Source: Pseudonocardiales bacterium
GTDB lineage: Bacteria > Actinomycetota > Actinomycetes > Mycobacteriales > Jatrophihabitantaceae
DNA: 5,660 nt
Direction of reading: 5' to 3'
NCBI GenBank assembly: GCA_030840415.1
Contig: JAVEEO010000445.1
Coordinates: 1-5,660 of the forward strand
Part shown: piece by piece, positions 4,395 to 5,660 of the stretch
Layout: each line of letters begins with the position of its first letter
Numbering within the stretch: position 1 is the first letter of the stretch
Notes under the pieces: model-generated
What the model was told of the DNA's origin: nothing
The model's database searches: none
The model's input: only the letters and a program-made list of their open reading frames with translations
Position numbers and translations under genes: made by a program

Positions 4395-5660
4395 TCACCG
4401 GCCGGCGGCTGCGGTGGCGTGGGCGTTCTGGTAGGCCTGCGCCACCCGCACCAGCTGCACCAGGCCGCCGGCGTACTCCATCGCCTCCTCGTGCGCCTCG
4501 GCGTAGGGCGGCTGGAATCCGGGGTGGTCCCACTCTCCGGTGGCCTGGTTGAAGATCAGGTTGCCCACCTCGAAGTCCCAGGCGAAGATGCCCTGCTCGT
4601 AGTACAGCTCGTCGGCCGAGTTGCCCGCGGCCGAGTACAGCACGTCGGCCACCGGGCCGGTGAAGCCCGGCCAGGTCACGGTGCCGCGGTGCGCGGCGAC
4701 CGCGGTCACGATCTGCTTGGCGGCATCGAGGAACTGCGCCGACTCCTCGATGGACGGACGCGGCAGCGTGATCCGCCCGTCGAACTTGTATGCCCCGGGC
4801 GGCCACATGAAGAAGCCGCCGTAGGAGTGCACGTTCATCGCGTACTTGATGTTGGTGTGCGCCCGGGCCAGCGCGATGATGTTGCGGCTCTCGGGCTCGG
4901 AGAGCTCACCGGTGCCGGCCGACACCTCGTTCAGGCAGTCCAGGCTCGCGCCGTAGTAGCCGTCGAAGAGCGAGCCGACCGCGTAGTTGCGGTTGACGTC
5001 GACGCCCCAGTCGTTGCGGTTGACCGGATCCCGCTGCGCGCCCGTGCAGTAGTTGTCCATGTTCTTGCGCTGCAGGTTGAAATCGTTGAACGAGTAGTGG
5101 GCGCCGTCGGGGTTGGTGACCGGCACCACGAACACGTCGACGTCCTGCAGCAGCGTGCGGGTCTGCGGGTCGGTGGCGTAGTTGGCCAGCAGCCGCTCGG
5201 CGAACTCGAGCGTGACCAGCGGCGTCGCCCATTCCCGGGCGTGTTCCTGCGAGTAGGCCAGCACGCCGATCCGCGAGCCGTCGCGGTGCACGCCGATCCG
5301 CAGCGCCTGCACCGTCCACGGGGCGCGGGCGACCTGCGGGCCCGCCTTGAGACCGTCGCTCAGCGCCGTCGGCCCGGCCACCGGCATCTTCTTACCGGCC
5401 GAGCCGGTCTCGACGATGGCGCGGAACAGGGTGCCGAACTTCGCCCGCAGGTAGGCCGCGACCTCGCCAGTGGTGCTGATGACGGCGCCGTTCCGGTCGG
5501 TCGCCAGGCTCACCGTCAGCACCCGGTTGGCGTAGTGGGCGGTGAGCCGGTGGTTGCGCCCGGCCGGCTTGATGCTCCTGACCCGCACCCCGTTCCAGCC
5601 CTGGTCACCGAACTTGCGGGACTCGATGATGAGGGCGGCCTTGGCCGGATCACCGAGGTA
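4395..5660 (-). CDS. Secreted M14-family zinc carboxypeptidase, C-terminal 421 residues (5' end beyond window)
   Basis: The frame is open from the right edge to the TGA at 4397-4395. Using the first residue in the window as 1, the M14 active site is complete: zinc ligands H140 and E143 (in AYSQEHAREW) and H278 (in NVHSYGG), the substrate-binding Arg R224 (in DVNRNY), a Tyr in ELYYEQG (353/354) and the catalytic Glu E364 (in WDFEVGN). NPDG lies at about 183-186. C205 and C242 could form a disulfide, which fits an exported enzyme, but the signal peptide is outside the window. Residues 1 to about 110 are not the usual propeptide: they contain ALIIESRKFGDQGWNGVRV and VLTVSLATDRNGAVISTTGE, a strand-rich insert seen in a subset of actinobacterial M14 enzymes. 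The likely role is release of C-terminal residues from extracellular peptides. The GTG at 5588 is probably internal because the similarity continues upstream. Confidence 0.9.
   Translation of the reverse strand, partial: YLGDPAKAALIIESRKFGDQGWNGVRVRSIKPAGRNHRLTAHYANRVLTVSLATDRNGAVISTTGEVAAYLRAKFGTLFRAIVETGSAGKKMPVAGPTALSDGLKAGPQVARAPWTVQALRIGVHRDGSRIGVLAYSQEHAREWATPLVTLEFAERLLANYATDPQTRTLLQDVDVFVVPVTNPDGAHYSFNDFNLQRKNMDNYCTGAQRDPVNRNDWGVDVNRNYAVGSLFDGYYGASLDCLNEVSAGTGELSEPESRNIIALARAHTNIKYAMNVHSYGGFFMWPPGAYKFDGRITLPRPSIEESAQFLDAAKQIVTAVAAHRGTVTWPGFTGPVADVLYSAAGNSADELYYEQGIFAWDFEVGNLIFNQATGEWDHPGFQPPYAEAHEEAMEYAGGLVQLVRVAQAYQNAHATAAAGR

Noticed and set aside
4246..4806. A 186-codon minus-strand frame overlapping the M14 and DinB-fold genes
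   Set aside because: It is a +1 shadow of the M14 gene on the same strand, with an Arg/Gly/Ala-rich product. The M14 frame has the intact active site.
1..5660. CRISPR array, transposon ends, integrase, toxin-antitoxin pair, tRNA or rRNA
   Set aside because: No spaced repeats, terminal inverted repeats, recombinase motifs or RNA-gene landmarks were seen on either strand. I found no sign of a new multi-gene defence or biosynthetic system here.

Overview
The window is very GC-rich. It has GTG as well as ATG starts, mostly TGA stops, strong G/C preference at third codon positions and long antisense open frames that look like codon-bias artefacts. Together with protein types typical of high-GC Gram-positives (a DUF664/DinB-fold enzyme of the kind that uses mycothiol, and an actinobacterial secreted M14 carboxypeptidase with an unusual N-terminal insert), this points to an actinomycete. 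The genus cannot be fixed from the sequence; Micromonosporaceae-like or Kribbella/Nocardioides-like organisms are both plausible.

Layout from left to right. (1) The last 42 codons of a LysR-type regulator (+) enter from the left edge. (2) A 104-residue protein of the antibiotic-biosynthesis-monooxygenase-like dimeric alpha/beta barrel type (-) runs convergent to it, with a perfect 16-bp palindrome at the LysR stop. (3) A 194-bp divergent intergenic region holds candidate promoters for both neighbours. (4) An AIM24-family protein (+), probably translated from a leaderless mRNA, is followed after 71 bp by (5) a serine beta-lactamase-fold hydrolase of the S12 type (+) with all three catalytic motifs. 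(6) A small secreted protein (-) converges on the hydrolase; only 17 bp separate the two stop codons, which lie inside an inverted repeat. (7) A 249-bp divergent intergenic region carries three tandem 9-bp repeats and a perfect 14-bp palindrome. (8) A 93-residue unrecognised small protein (+) overlaps tail-to-tail by 7 bp with (9) a DUF664/DinB-fold protein (-). (10) The C-terminal 421 residues of a zinc carboxypeptidase (-) run off the right edge.

The genes do not form one pathway. Strand switches occur at almost every gene, and only the AIM24/S12 pair and the M14/DinB pair are codirectional. I see no phage-defence island, CRISPR, transposon, integrase, toxin-antitoxin pair, biosynthetic cluster or RNA gene. 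This looks like ordinary chromosomal accessory/housekeeping territory. The parts most worth following up are the repeats and palindromes in the 3229-3477 intergenic region, the unrecognised 93-residue gene beside them, and the domain inserted ahead of the M14 catalytic core.
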